Source: Thalassobacterium maritimum
Lineage (GTDB): Bacteria; Verrucomicrobiota; Verrucomicrobiia; Opitutales; Coraliomargaritaceae
Direction of reading: 5' to 3'
Assembly (NCBI RefSeq): GCF_031127805.1
Contig: NZ_JARXHW010000016.1
Coordinates: forward strand, 1-64,000
DNA length: 64,000 bases
Of this stretch, positions 7,919 to 15,744 are shown one piece after another (position 1 is the stretch's first letter; each line of letters starts with the position of its first letter). The notes under the pieces were generated by a model, which was given only the letters and a program-made list of their open reading frames with translations, was not told where the DNA came from and searched no databases. A program made the translations under genes and the position numbers.

Positions 7919-8152
7919 CTATTGGAGCATTTGTTTTAAATCTTCCGCAGACGGAACCTTGCCTGCGACTTTGACCACGCCGTCCACCACCATGGCAGGG
8001 GTGATCATGACGCCGAAATCAGCAAAGCGCATCATGTCGGTGACCTTCTCGATGGTATATTCGATACCGAGTTCGCTGGCAGCCGCTTCGGCCGCTGCGG
8101 TGAGTTGATTGCATTTGGCACATCCCGTGCCGAGGATTTGTATTTGTTTCAT
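7919..8152 (-). CDS. small thioredoxin-family protein (ArsE-like)
   Basis: A 77-residue minimal thioredoxin fold with the redox pair CAKC (Cys11, Cys14) directly after the first strand and the conserved cis-Pro segment MITPAMVVDG (about 49-58). Proteins of this type (redox-active disulfide protein 2 family) are often encoded beside DUF318 permeases. In the arsenic operon it occupies the ArsE position, upstream of arsF and arsG. Likely role: a soluble dithiol carrier delivering electrons, or binding As(III), for the membrane partners. Confidence 0.82.
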   Translation of the reverse strand: MKQIQILGTGCAKCNQLTAAAEAAASELGIEYTIEKVTDMMRFADFGVMITPAMVVDGVVKVAGKVPSAEDLKQMLQ

Positions 8153-8179
8153 AATGTGTCCTGTTTGAGTTGCGGATGA

Positions 8180-9478
8180 CTAAGAAAAAAGAAAGCCGTA
8201 GATCCAGCCGCTGAGGGTGGCCATGGTCACCACCAAGCTGACGTAGACGGTGGTCTTCTTGGGCCCGATGATGGAGTTGATCACCAGCATGTTGGGCAGA
8301 CTCAGCGCGGGGCCTGCCAGCAGCAGCGCCAGCGCGGGACCACTGCCCATACCGTTGCCAAGCAGGCCTTGCAGAATCGGGATTTCAGTGAGCGTTGCAA
8401 AATACATGAAGGCGCCCGCTAAGGAGGCAAACAGGTTGGCCCCCAGCGAGTTGCCTCCGACCGACTGGCTGATCCACTCCGAAGGGATCAATCCCTCCGC
8501 GCCTGGCCGTCCGAGTAAGAGCCCTGCCACCAGCACCCCACCGAGTAAGAGCGGCATGATTTGTTTGGTATAAGACCAGGTCTGCTCAAACCATTCCCCC
8601 ATCTCACCTTTATGGCCCGCAGTCATCCAAACCAGTCCCAGCACCCCGGTGAACACCGCCCAAGTCGCATGCCCCTGCGTGAGTATCGCAACTAGAGCGA
8701 CCGCAGCAATGGTAAGGCAGACACGCAGGCCCGACACATGCATCCAACGCCAGAGCATCCACATAAACAGCAAGGCAAAGGCCGAGCTCAACCACCACTT
8801 GATTGCATAGACCGCGCCAAAGAAGCCGGCATCGTCCGCGCCTCCCCAATTGGCAAAAACCAAAATGGCCACCATACTGGCAAAGAAGGCAGCCGTCTGC
8901 CAGAGCGGTCGCGCCGCCTCATCGTCCGGCATGGCCACTGCCGCGGCCGCTTTTTGCTGCTCCTCCTTGCGAAAGAAGAAAGCCATCAATAAACCGATCA
9001 GCACACTAAAGCTCACCGCGCCAATCGCCCGGGCCAATCCAATCTGTGCGCCCAATACCTTGGCAGTGAGGATGATGGCCAGCGCGTTGATTGCAGGCCC
9101 GGAATAAAGAAAGGCCGTGGCTGGACCCAGCCCCGCGCCCATACGATAAATCCCCGCAAACAAGGGAAGCACCGTGCAGGAACAAACCGCAAGGATGGTC
9201 CCCGAAATCGCACCGAAGCCATAAGCCAGCGGTTTTGGGGCCTTCGGCCCCAAGTAGCGCATCACTGATGACTGCGAGACAAAGGCCGCGATTCCGCCCG
9301 CAATCCAAAATGCCGGCAAAAGACAAAGCACGACGTGCTCACGCGCATACCACTTGGTCAAAGCCAAGGCTTCTGTGACGGAGTGATCAAAACGAACACT
9401 GCCCACCGGAAGAAAGTAAAAGACCAGAAAGATCGCGCCCAAATAGGCGGCGATTTTATATTCAGTTTTAGCATTCAT
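8180..9478 (-). CDS. DUF318/ArsP-type permease
   Basis: A 432-residue membrane protein with 10-12 hydrophobic segments. The cysteine motif CSCTVLPLFAGIY and the following GPATAFLYSGPAIN repeat (about residues 98-135) are diagnostic of the ArsP/YraQ permease family, which exports organo-arsenicals or As(III). The C-terminal half repeats the fold (AGPALSLPNMLVI). The start was placed at 9478 (MNAKTEYK...); the frame is open further upstream, but that extension has no permease character and runs back into the arsR gene. Two GCGAAAT motifs lie in the 44-base gap to arsR. Confidence 0.85.
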   Translation of the reverse strand: MNAKTEYKIAAYLGAIFLVFYFLPVGSVRFDHSVTEALALTKWYAREHVVLCLLPAFWIAGGIAAFVSQSSVMRYLGPKAPKPLAYGFGAISGTILAVCSCTVLPLFAGIYRMGAGLGPATAFLYSGPAINALAIILTAKVLGAQIGLARAIGAVSFSVLIGLLMAFFFRKEEQQKAAAAVAMPDDEAARPLWQTAAFFASMVAILVFANWGGADDAGFFGAVYAIKWWLSSAFALLFMWMLWRWMHVSGLRVCLTIAAVALVAILTQGHATWAVFTGVLGLVWMTAGHKGEMGEWFEQTWSYTKQIMPLLLGGVLVAGLLLGRPGAEGLIPSEWISQSVGGNSLGANLFASLAGAFMYFATLTEIPILQGLLGNGMGSGPALALLLAGPALSLPNMLVINSIIGPKKTTVYVSLVVTMATLSGWIYGFLFS

Positions 9479-9489
9479 ATTACTATTAC

Positions 9490-9504
9490 GCGAAATAGCG
9501 AAAT
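9490..9504. promoter_or_regulatory. direct GCGAAATA repeats between arsR and the permease gene
   Basis: GCGAAAT occurs at 9490-9496 and again at 9498-9504. The same heptamer forms the arms of the palindrome upstream of arsR (9840-9859) and recurs at 9884-9890. A second ArsR binding site inside the operon is the simplest explanation. Confidence 0.4.
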
Positions 9505-9522
9505 AAAGGATTAAAAAAAGTT

Positions 9523-9828
9523 TCAGGTCTCCATGCTGTGGCAAGCGCAGTCCGTTTGGACCGTTTCGGCATCCTGCTCTAGGCAAGCGATGAACTGGCT
9601 CACGCAGGGCAGACTCAGTCTGTAAAAAACCTGCAGGCCGCGTTTTTCATCGGTCACAATGCCGGCCTCCTTGAGCACTGAAAGATGACGCGATACTGTC
9701 GACCAGCCCAGATCCACACTTTCGACCAAGTCACAGACACATTTCTCGCCCTCGCCTAAGAGTTTGACGAACTGCACCCTAGCTGGATGGCCTAAAGCTT
9801 TGAACACATCTGAAGCGGAATTTGACAT
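9523..9828 (-). CDS. arsR: ArsR/SmtB-family repressor
   Basis: A 101-residue winged helix-turn-helix repressor. The metal site motif EKCVCDLVES (about 28-37) in helix 3 is the classical As(III)-binding Cys-x-Cys. The recognition helix follows (STVSRHLSVLKEAGIV, about 43-58), and the wing has RGLQVFYRL. Additional C-terminal cysteines (DCACHS, 93-98) may add a third ligand. As(III) binding would release the repressor from its operator. It heads the minus-strand operon arsR-permease-thioredoxin-arsF-arsG. A perfect 7-bp inverted repeat lies 12 bases upstream of its start codon. Confidence 0.92.
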   Translation of the reverse strand: MSNSASDVFKALGHPARVQFVKLLGEGEKCVCDLVESVDLGWSTVSRHLSVLKEAGIVTDEKRGLQVFYRLSLPCVSQFIACLEQDAETVQTDCACHSMET

Positions 9829-9839
9829 TGACTAGATTA

Positions 9840-9859
9840 ATTTCGCGAATGTGCGAAAT
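9840..9859. promoter_or_regulatory. ArsR operator candidate (ATTTCGC-N6-GCGAAAT)
   Basis: ATTTCGC (9840-9846) and GCGAAAT (9853-9859) form a perfect inverted repeat just upstream of arsR. A second imperfect copy, ATTTC...GCGAAAT, spans 9871-9890. ArsR-family proteins bind such 12-2-12-like or shorter dyads over their own promoter. Confidence 0.6.
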
Positions 9860-9911
9860 AGTCAAGTTATATTTCTGTTTATTGCGAAATAGTGAATGTC
9901 CTATCACTTAA

Positions 9912-10373
9912 TCATTTTCGGATCCAGCGCTCGATGGTAAAATCCTTATTTGTATCAATATTGGTGTCGAAGTTGAATTGATCTTCAAATTCGGGGAAGA
10001 AGGCGTCGCCTTCTACTGTGCGGTGCACGCGTGTCAGGTAAAGCTCGCTGCATTTAGCGAGCATCTGTGCGTATATTTCGCCACCGCCCGCGATCCAGAT
10101 GGTCTTATCGGTTTGAAGCGCTTCAAGTTCTGTGAGGTCGTGGAAGATTTGCACGCCCGGAATGTGCTGAGGGCTGCGACTGAGGACGTAGGTGTCGCGG
10201 CCTGGTAAGGGGCGTCCGATCGATTCGTAGGTCTTGCGTCCCATGATCAAGATGCCGCCGATAGTTGTTTGCTTGAACCATTTGAAATCCGCCGGCAAAT
10301 GCCAGGGGATCTTTCCCGCGTGGCCAATGACGCGGTTCTCAGACATGGCGGCGATTGCTTTGTAAGTATTCAT
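9912..10373 (-). CDS. folA: dihydrofolate reductase
   Basis: A 153-residue type I DHFR of normal length, reducing dihydrofolate to tetrahydrofolate with NADPH. It shows the Met20-loop region GKIPWHLPADFKWF with the catalytic acid Asp29, the NADPH-binding MGRKTYESIGRPLPGR (about 44-59) and IWIAGGGEIYAQ (about 91-102). It follows thyA on the minus strand, a common pairing because thymidylate synthase oxidises the folate that DHFR regenerates. A tandem octamer repeat lies immediately upstream of its start codon, in the thyA-folA spacer. Confidence 0.96.
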   Translation of the reverse strand: MNTYKAIAAMSENRVIGHAGKIPWHLPADFKWFKQTTIGGILIMGRKTYESIGRPLPGRDTYVLSRSPQHIPGVQIFHDLTELEALQTDKTIWIAGGGEIYAQMLAKCSELYLTRVHRTVEGDAFFPEFEDQFNFDTNIDTNKDFTIERWIRK

Positions 10374-10380
10374 CTGTTTT

Positions 10381-10442
10381 CAGTTTATCAGTTTACCAGT
10401 TTACCAGTTTACCAGTTTACCAGTTTTCAGTTTACCCGTTTT
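10381..10442. repeat. 8-bp tandem repeat (CAGTTTAC) upstream of folA
   Basis: About eight units of the octamer CAGTTTAC, with slight variants (CAGTTTAT, CAGTTTT, CCGTTTT), run from 10381 to about 10442. The array ends 8 bases before the folA start codon on the minus strand. Such arrays can change length by slipped-strand pairing and alter the leader between thyA and folA. Confidence 0.8.
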
Positions 10443-10516
10443 CAGTTTGTCGTTTTTTAGTGCCTCTGAACTAGGAACTAGAGAACGGAAAACTGGGAAA
10501 CTACCGCTTGCGGACG

Positions 10517-11311
10517 CTAGACCGCAATCGGCGCTTTGATTGCAGGATGTGGATTGTAGTTCACCAATTCAAAGTCTTCGAATTTGAAGTCATCGATTTC
10601 CTTGATCGCGGGGTTGATTTTCATTTGCGGCAGTGCGCGAGGCTCGCGGGAGAGTTGTTCTTTCGCTTGCTCGAGGTGGTTCGAGTAAAGGTGCAAGTCG
10701 CCAAAGGTGTGGATAAACTCTTTAGCTTTGAGTCCGCAGACTTGCGCCACCATTTGGGTGAGTAGAGCGTAGGAGGCGATGTTGAAAGGCACGCCTAGAA
10801 AGATGTCGGCGCTGCGTTGGTAGAGCTGGCAGCTGAGCTCGCCGTTGGCGACGTAGAATTGGAATAGCGCGTGGCAGGGGGGGAGGGCCATGTGCTTGAT
10901 CTCGCCCGGATTCCATGCGCAAACCATGTGGCGGCGGCTGTCGGGATTGTTTCTGAGTGAGTCGATGACTTCGGCCAGTTGATCGACGCGTTCGCCATCG
11001 GGGCCGGCCCAGTCGCGCCATTGTGCGCCGTAGACGCGGCCGAGATTGCCGTCTGCGTCGGCCCATTCATCCCAAATGCGCACTTTGTTTTCTTTTAAGT
11101 AGCTGATGTTAGTGTTGCCTTGAATGAACCACAGTAGCTCATGGATGATGGAGCGCAGGTGTAGCTTTTTCGTGGTGAGCAGCGGAAACTCAGAGTCGAG
11201 CGAAAAGCGTGCTTGGGCCCCGAAGATTGAGTAGGTGCCCGTGCCCGTGCGGTCGTCGCGGTAGGTGCCCGTCTCTAGGACGGTGCGAAGAAGATCAAGG
11301 TAGCTTTTCAT
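10517..11311 (-). CDS. thyA: thymidylate synthase
   Basis: A 264-residue ThyA, converting dUMP to dTMP with methylene-tetrahydrofolate. The start at 11311 (MKSYLDLLRT) gives exactly the E. coli length and places the nucleophile Cys146 in ALPPCHALFQF. An upstream in-frame ATG would add 19 unconserved residues. Other family landmarks are DDRTGTGT, the IHELLWFIQGNTN segment and RRHMVCAWNP. The gene lies between dciA and folA on the minus strand, forming a replication/nucleotide cluster. Confidence 0.97.
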   Translation of the reverse strand: MKSYLDLLRTVLETGTYRDDRTGTGTYSIFGAQARFSLDSEFPLLTTKKLHLRSIIHELLWFIQGNTNISYLKENKVRIWDEWADADGNLGRVYGAQWRDWAGPDGERVDQLAEVIDSLRNNPDSRRHMVCAWNPGEIKHMALPPCHALFQFYVANGELSCQLYQRSADIFLGVPFNIASYALLTQMVAQVCGLKAKEFIHTFGDLHLYSNHLEQAKEQLSREPRALPQMKINPAIKEIDDFKFEDFELVNYNPHPAIKAPIAV

Positions 11312-11415
11312 AATAATGGGGGCAGCTTTGCGGCATGATCCCCGCGATTCAAACCTCAAAGTCTTCAAAAAACGTCCTCGTTCCTGTTCGCAGCCGGCTT
11401 TTAGACGGGGGCGCT

Positions 11416-11781
11416 TCAGCTTCGTATCACCAGATCTTTAATGTCGCTGCAGTGTTCGAGTGCTTGAATTTTTTTCAAGAAGGAGCGTTTCATAAATTGA
11501 AGTTCGGAGCGCAGTGTTTGATTCGTGACTGAAATGATGAGGGTGCGTTCGTCTTTGATGCGCACGGGGTGGCAGCGTTCGCATAGGCTGGGGCCGAAGA
11601 TTTTTTCCCAATTTTCGACTAAAGTGCGTTCGGGGCTAGGTTTTTCTAGCTTATATTTCTCCTGCAATAAGTCTAAGATATTGTCCAGTGGCGTGGGTTC
11701 ACGCCGTGACGCTGCGCTCACCGTGTGGGGGAGACCGCGAAAATCGGCTATAATGTCTTCGATGTTTTTGGAAAATTTCAC
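11416..11781 (-). CDS. dciA: DciA-like protein (DUF721), helicase-loader candidate
   Basis: A 121-residue protein whose C-terminal half (about 45-115: VENWEKIFGPSLCERCHPVRI, then a beta-strand and SELQFMKRSFLKKIQ) is the DUF721/DciA domain. DciA is the ancestral partner that loads the replicative helicase DnaB in bacteria lacking DnaC or DnaI. The N-terminal 40 residues are poorly conserved and probably flexible. It is the first gene of the dciA-thyA-folA minus-strand series. Upstream lies the tandem structured RNA region on the other strand. Confidence 0.82.
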   Translation of the reverse strand: MKFSKNIEDIIADFRGLPHTVSAASRREPTPLDNILDLLQEKYKLEKPSPERTLVENWEKIFGPSLCERCHPVRIKDERTLIISVTNQTLRSELQFMKRSFLKKIQALEHCSDIKDLVIRS

Positions 11782-11858
11782 GCGAGTCTTCTTGTTTTAG
11801 AGAAATGAGGGAAAATTAGATTAATTATCGCACCCTGCTAAAAGTTGGCACGATAGAT

Positions 11859-12040
<182 letters not shown>

Positions 12041-12058
12041 AATTGATTCAAATAAAAC

Positions 12059-12219
<161 letters not shown>

Positions 12220-12251
12220 AGCCGACGCAATTCATGCTGTCGGCTTTTTTT
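12220..12251 (+). terminator. intrinsic terminator after RNA copy B
   Basis: AGCCGAC (12220-12226) pairs with GTCGGCT (12239-12245), with an inner GCA/TGC pairing, and the stem is followed by seven T. The T-run lies on the plus strand, so it serves rightward transcription and not the minus-strand gene ending at 12260. As no plus-strand protein gene precedes it, it supports the RNA-gene reading of 11.85-12.2 kb. Confidence 0.75.
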
Positions 12252-12259
12252 ATGCCTTG

Positions 12260-13168
12260 TTACAAGTAACTCAGTAGCCAGGTGTAGGGCTTTAGCAATG
12301 CCTGTTGCAGCTGCCAGCCCAGGCTTGCCTGCTGTACTTGCTCTTTGTATTGGGTCCATACGGTCACACGCTGCGCGCGCATGCGCTCGACGACGATGCG
12401 CATATAATCGTTCACATTAACATTATTGACCTGTTCAATTTCGCTGGGGCTCAGGAATTGCTTGAATAGAGGGCGCCAATGTTTGCGCCCTAGAGCATTG
12501 AAGGCGTTATAGTAGGCTTGGCTGGAGAGTTCGGTATAGGCGGCCTCGCTTTTGCTGACGCCGCGCAGTGCATTTAGCTCGGTGATAATGGCTAGGTCCT
12601 TAACATCTTTGGGCACCCAAAGGGCATTGCTAGGGCGTATGCTCTCGCCTTGGATTGCATATTCTAGGACATAGGTGTTCCAATAGACCACGCAACATGT
12701 GAGCACAATTCCGGTGATTGCCAGCGAGCGGTCTCTTTTTTCGACGAAATGAATTGATTTCAGGCAGAGCCAGGCAGCGAAGATGGACCCGAGTAAAAAT
12801 GGGAGGTACCAATTGAGAGGTTTGAGTGGTGGCCATTCTTTATACAGGTGGGCATAGGCGAGGGTGCCTGCGAAGAATAGGCACATGACTAAGAGCGCTA
12901 CGCCGCAGTTTTTCAGTTTCTCGATGATGTTTTTGCGCTGGCGGGTGCGAGTTTCGGCACCATAGGCGCCTTCAAGCATGTCGGCGGTGCTCAACATCGA
13001 ATCTTTGGGGGCGCTGCGGGCGTCGGATTGCCTGAGTTGAAGAGGCTGCTTGGGGGAGGCTGGGGCTGTTGCTTTTTTCGTTACGAGCGACGCCGCTGAA
13101 CTGTCTGTATTGTCTGTCCTAGGATTGGACAGTTTGTATTTAGGTAAAGAGGAAGGATCACGGCTCAT
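12260..13168 (-). CDS. hypothetical membrane protein
   Basis: A 302-residue protein that I do not recognise. A hydrophilic, probably disordered N-terminal segment (1-75, rich in Ser/Ala/Lys) precedes three hydrophobic segments (about 88-108, 120-138 and 150-168). An approximately 130-residue soluble C-terminal domain with alternating charged helices follows; it includes NALRGVSKSEAAYTELSSQ and ALGRKHWRPLFKQFLSPSE. It stands alone, with 62 bases separating it from dinB upstream. The next features downstream are the structured RNAs on the other strand. Confidence 0.7.
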   Translation of the reverse strand: MSRDPSSLPKYKLSNPRTDNTDSSAASLVTKKATAPASPKQPLQLRQSDARSAPKDSMLSTADMLEGAYGAETRTRQRKNIIEKLKNCGVALLVMCLFFAGTLAYAHLYKEWPPLKPLNWYLPFLLGSIFAAWLCLKSIHFVEKRDRSLAITGIVLTCCVVYWNTYVLEYAIQGESIRPSNALWVPKDVKDLAIITELNALRGVSKSEAAYTELSSQAYYNAFNALGRKHWRPLFKQFLSPSEIEQVNNVNVNDYMRIVVERMRAQRVTVWTQYKEQVQQASLGWQLQQALLKPYTWLLSYL

Positions 13169-13230
13169 CGGTGTAGATGCTAGTATTGGGAGCTCTTGTT
13201 ATCAATATTTAAGAATAAGCAAACGTTCGA

Positions 13231-14280
13231 TTATAACGCTAATTCGAGTTGCTCACTGCCGCCTTCGCTTTCGGCAAAGCGAACACCAATGCCGAGTAAG
13301 CGCACGGGTTCGCCACTGCGGCCCCAGGCTTCATCGAGTAAGTTCATGTAGTGTTTTAGTTCGGGCTGTTGGCCGGGCATCTCTGCGGTGGTGCGACGGA
13401 AGTCGCTGAACTTGAGTTTGACCAGTAGTTTGGCGATCTTTCGATCGGGCGCGCTTTGCCGGAGATCGTCGATCATTTCTTCGTGTTGGCGCATCAATTC
13501 TTCCTGACAGGCAGTGAGGCTCTCGAGGTTTTTGGAAAAAGTGCGCTCGTTGCTGAGACTTTTGCGAATGCGGTTGGCTTGCACCGGGCGTTCGTCGATT
13601 CCGCGGCAGAGCTGGTAGAGTTCCAGCCCGAAACTGCCAAACTCATGAGCGAGCCAGGCTTTGTCTTTGCGCTGTAGCTGTGCGCAGGTTTCGATGCCAT
13701 GTTCGGTGAGTCGTGCTGCGCTCTTGGGGCCCACGCCCCAGATGCGTCGAACGGGCAGCGTTTGCATAAACAGATCGACCTTAGACGGGGCCACGACACA
13801 TTGCCCATTCGGCTTATTCCAGTCGCTGGCGACTTTCGCGATCAGTTTGTTGGGGCCGATACCGGCTGATGCCGTCAGGCCTGTTTCGTCGAATATGGCC
13901 GCTCGGATCTCGGCTGCAATCTCGGCACCGGGGCGGCGTAGGTGGCTGACATCCAAGTAGGCTTCATCGAGTGAGAGCGGTTCAATGAGCTCAGTATAGC
14001 GAGCGAAGATTTCGCGGACAGCCTTGGAGGCGGCTCGGTAGAGTTCAAAACGCACGGGCACGATGACCAGTTGCGGGCACAACTCGCGCGCTTTGAACAC
14101 GGGCATAGCGGAGCGTACGCCGTATGCGCGGGCAGGGTAGTTGCAGGTCGTCAAGACACCGCGACCGGATGCGCCACCTACGGCGAGGGGGCGTTCTGCG
14201 AGTTCTGGGCGTTCGCGCATTTCGACGGCGGCGTAAAAGCAGTCCATGTCGATGTGTATGATGCGGCGGTTGGTTCTCAT
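13231..14280 (-). CDS. dinB: DNA polymerase IV (Y-family)
   Basis: A 349-residue translesion polymerase of normal DinB length. Catalytic carboxylates are Asp11/Asp13 in HIDMDCFYAAVE and Asp105-Glu106 in LSLDEAYLDVSH. The finger motif NYPARAYGVRSAMP (about 47-60) and the helix-hairpin-helix segment VRRIWGVGPKSAARL are present. It lacks an evident C-terminal beta-clamp peptide beyond the terminal QLELAL, which matches the short clamp-binding motif. It is encoded alone, divergent from the gene at 14347. No LexA-like box was noticed upstream. Confidence 0.95.
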   Translation of the reverse strand: MRTNRRIIHIDMDCFYAAVEMRERPELAERPLAVGGASGRGVLTTCNYPARAYGVRSAMPVFKARELCPQLVIVPVRFELYRAASKAVREIFARYTELIEPLSLDEAYLDVSHLRRPGAEIAAEIRAAIFDETGLTASAGIGPNKLIAKVASDWNKPNGQCVVAPSKVDLFMQTLPVRRIWGVGPKSAARLTEHGIETCAQLQRKDKAWLAHEFGSFGLELYQLCRGIDERPVQANRIRKSLSNERTFSKNLESLTACQEELMRQHEEMIDDLRQSAPDRKIAKLLVKLKFSDFRRTTAEMPGQQPELKHYMNLLDEAWGRSGEPVRLLGIGVRFAESEGGSEQLELAL

Positions 14281-14346
14281 GCGTATAAGCGATGATTATT
14301 TGAGCGCGGCTTTGACTTTTCAATCTGCTTATGACGAAGTTTCCTT

Positions 14347-15060
14347 ATGAGCGAGCCTGCTGCCTTTTCCTTAACCTATCGTTTCCGCTTTCCTAATGGA
14401 TCGGTAAAGGAGTTTCTGGTGCAATTAGACCGGCAAAATTGTTCGTTGATCTCGCCAAAGCGTGAGAATTATCCGAACTGGACGCGTTTAAAATTTAAGC
14501 AGTGTCGTGGTTGTCCGCTCAATAGTGCCGAGCATGAGCACTGTCCGGTGGCAGTGAATATTATTGATATTGTAGAGTTCTTTCAGCATTCGCAGTCGGT
14601 CGAGCAGACTGTTGTGGAAGTCGATACACGGCAGCGGGTGACTAAGCGTGGCAAAACGGCTTTGTTCCCCGCGATTAGTTCGTTGATCGGTATTCATATG
14701 GTGACCAGTGGCTGTCCGATTCTGGATAAGTTGCGCCCGATGGCGCGTTTTCACCTGCCCTTTGCAGATACGGAAGAGACGGTCTATCGCGCGTTATCGA
14801 TGTATGCTTTAGCGCAGTATTTTCGTCATCAGAAAGGGGAGGAAGTCGATTGGGATTTTGAAGGCCTCAAGAAAATCTATCGCGACATTAATCAGCTCAA
14901 CCTTGATTTTTCTAAGCGTTTACACAACGAGAGTATCAGTGAAGCCACGACGAATGCGATCACCAGTCTAGATTGCTTTGCGCAGGAAATTGATTTCTCG
15001 ATTTCAGAAAGCATGCTGGAAGAAATCGAAGGGCTCTTTGCCGACTATTTAAACAATTAA
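14347..15060 (+). CDS. conserved hypothetical protein with a four-cysteine N-terminal motif
   Basis: A 237-residue soluble protein. Residues about 57-74 read CRGCPLN...EHEHCPVAVN, a Cys-x2-Cys...Cys arrangement that, with an earlier Cys, could bind zinc. The remainder is alpha-helical, with a central segment (LIGIHMVTSGCPILDKLRP) that looks conserved and a helical C-terminus. It probably belongs to an uncharacterised DUF family common in Verrucomicrobiota and Deltaproteobacteria; no function can be assigned. It lies 18 bases before rsmG and is probably co-transcribed with it. Confidence 0.75.
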   Translation: MSEPAAFSLTYRFRFPNGSVKEFLVQLDRQNCSLISPKRENYPNWTRLKFKQCRGCPLNSAEHEHCPVAVNIIDIVEFFQHSQSVEQTVVEVDTRQRVTKRGKTALFPAISSLIGIHMVTSGCPILDKLRPMARFHLPFADTEETVYRALSMYALAQYFRHQKGEEVDWDFEGLKKIYRDINQLNLDFSKRLHNESISEATTNAITSLDCFAQEIDFSISESMLEEIEGLFADYLNN

Positions 15061-15078
15061 CCAAATCATTTTATAATC

Positions 15079-15744
15079 ATGGACGCCATCAAACAACAAT
15101 TTCCCAATGTCAGTGCAGACGCTTGGCCCGTGCTCGAGGCTTGGGCGGTACTACTGCGAGAGTGGAACGAAAAGATTAACCTGATCTCACGCAAGGACAT
15201 TGAACATTTGGAGGCTCGCCATTTGTCGCACTGTTTGGCGATCACCAATCACTTGAAGTTGATGTCGGGCACTCGTATCATGGATGTGGGCACCGGCGGT
15301 GGCTTTCCTGGCATTATTATGGCGATCTGTTATCCGCAGGCGCATTTCACATTGATCGATTCGATCGGTAAAAAGATTAGCGTGGTGCAGGACTTGATTG
15401 ATAAGCTTGGCTTGAAAAACGTCGACGCCCGCCAGTGCCGTGCTGAAGAGATCAAGAAGCAGTTCGATTTTATTACGGGTCGTGCGGTGAAAAACCTGCC
15501 TGAGTATTTCAGCTGGATAAAAGGCAATGTGAGACGCGGGGAGCGCAATTCGATCCCGAATGGTGTGCTTTATTGGAAGGGGGGCGAATTGGACGATGAG
15601 TTATCGGCGCTCGGCATTCGCCCTCGCAAGACGATTAATTTGGAAGAGACATTCAGCGATCCTTACTTTGAGCAGAAATACATTTTGCACTTTGATGCGA
15701 GGGATGTGCCACGCGCTCGAAAGCCCAAGAAGGCCGAGCGCTAA
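15079..15744 (+). CDS. rsmG: 16S rRNA (guanine-527-N7) methyltransferase
   Basis: A 221-residue class I SAM-dependent methyltransferase (GidB fold) that modifies G527 of 16S rRNA in the decoding region. The SAM motif DVGTGGGFPGI spans 69-79, and the family segment WNEKINLISRKDIEHLEARHL precedes it (about 29-49, read as two parts). A basic C-terminal tail (RARKPKKAER) fits RNA binding. The last 4 bases overlap the end of the convergent peptidase gene. Confidence 0.93.
   Translation: MDAIKQQFPNVSADAWPVLEAWAVLLREWNEKINLISRKDIEHLEARHLSHCLAITNHLKLMSGTRIMDVGTGGGFPGIIMAICYPQAHFTLIDSIGKKISVVQDLIDKLGLKNVDARQCRAEEIKKQFDFITGRAVKNLPEYFSWIKGNVRRGERNSIPNGVLYWKGGELDDELSALGIRPRKTINLEETFSDPYFEQKYILHFDARDVPRARKPKKAER

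Noticed and set aside
9479..9586. 36-residue N-terminal extension of the permease
   Set aside because: The frame is open upstream, but the extension overlaps arsR and has no membrane-protein character; the ATG at 9478 matches the family start.
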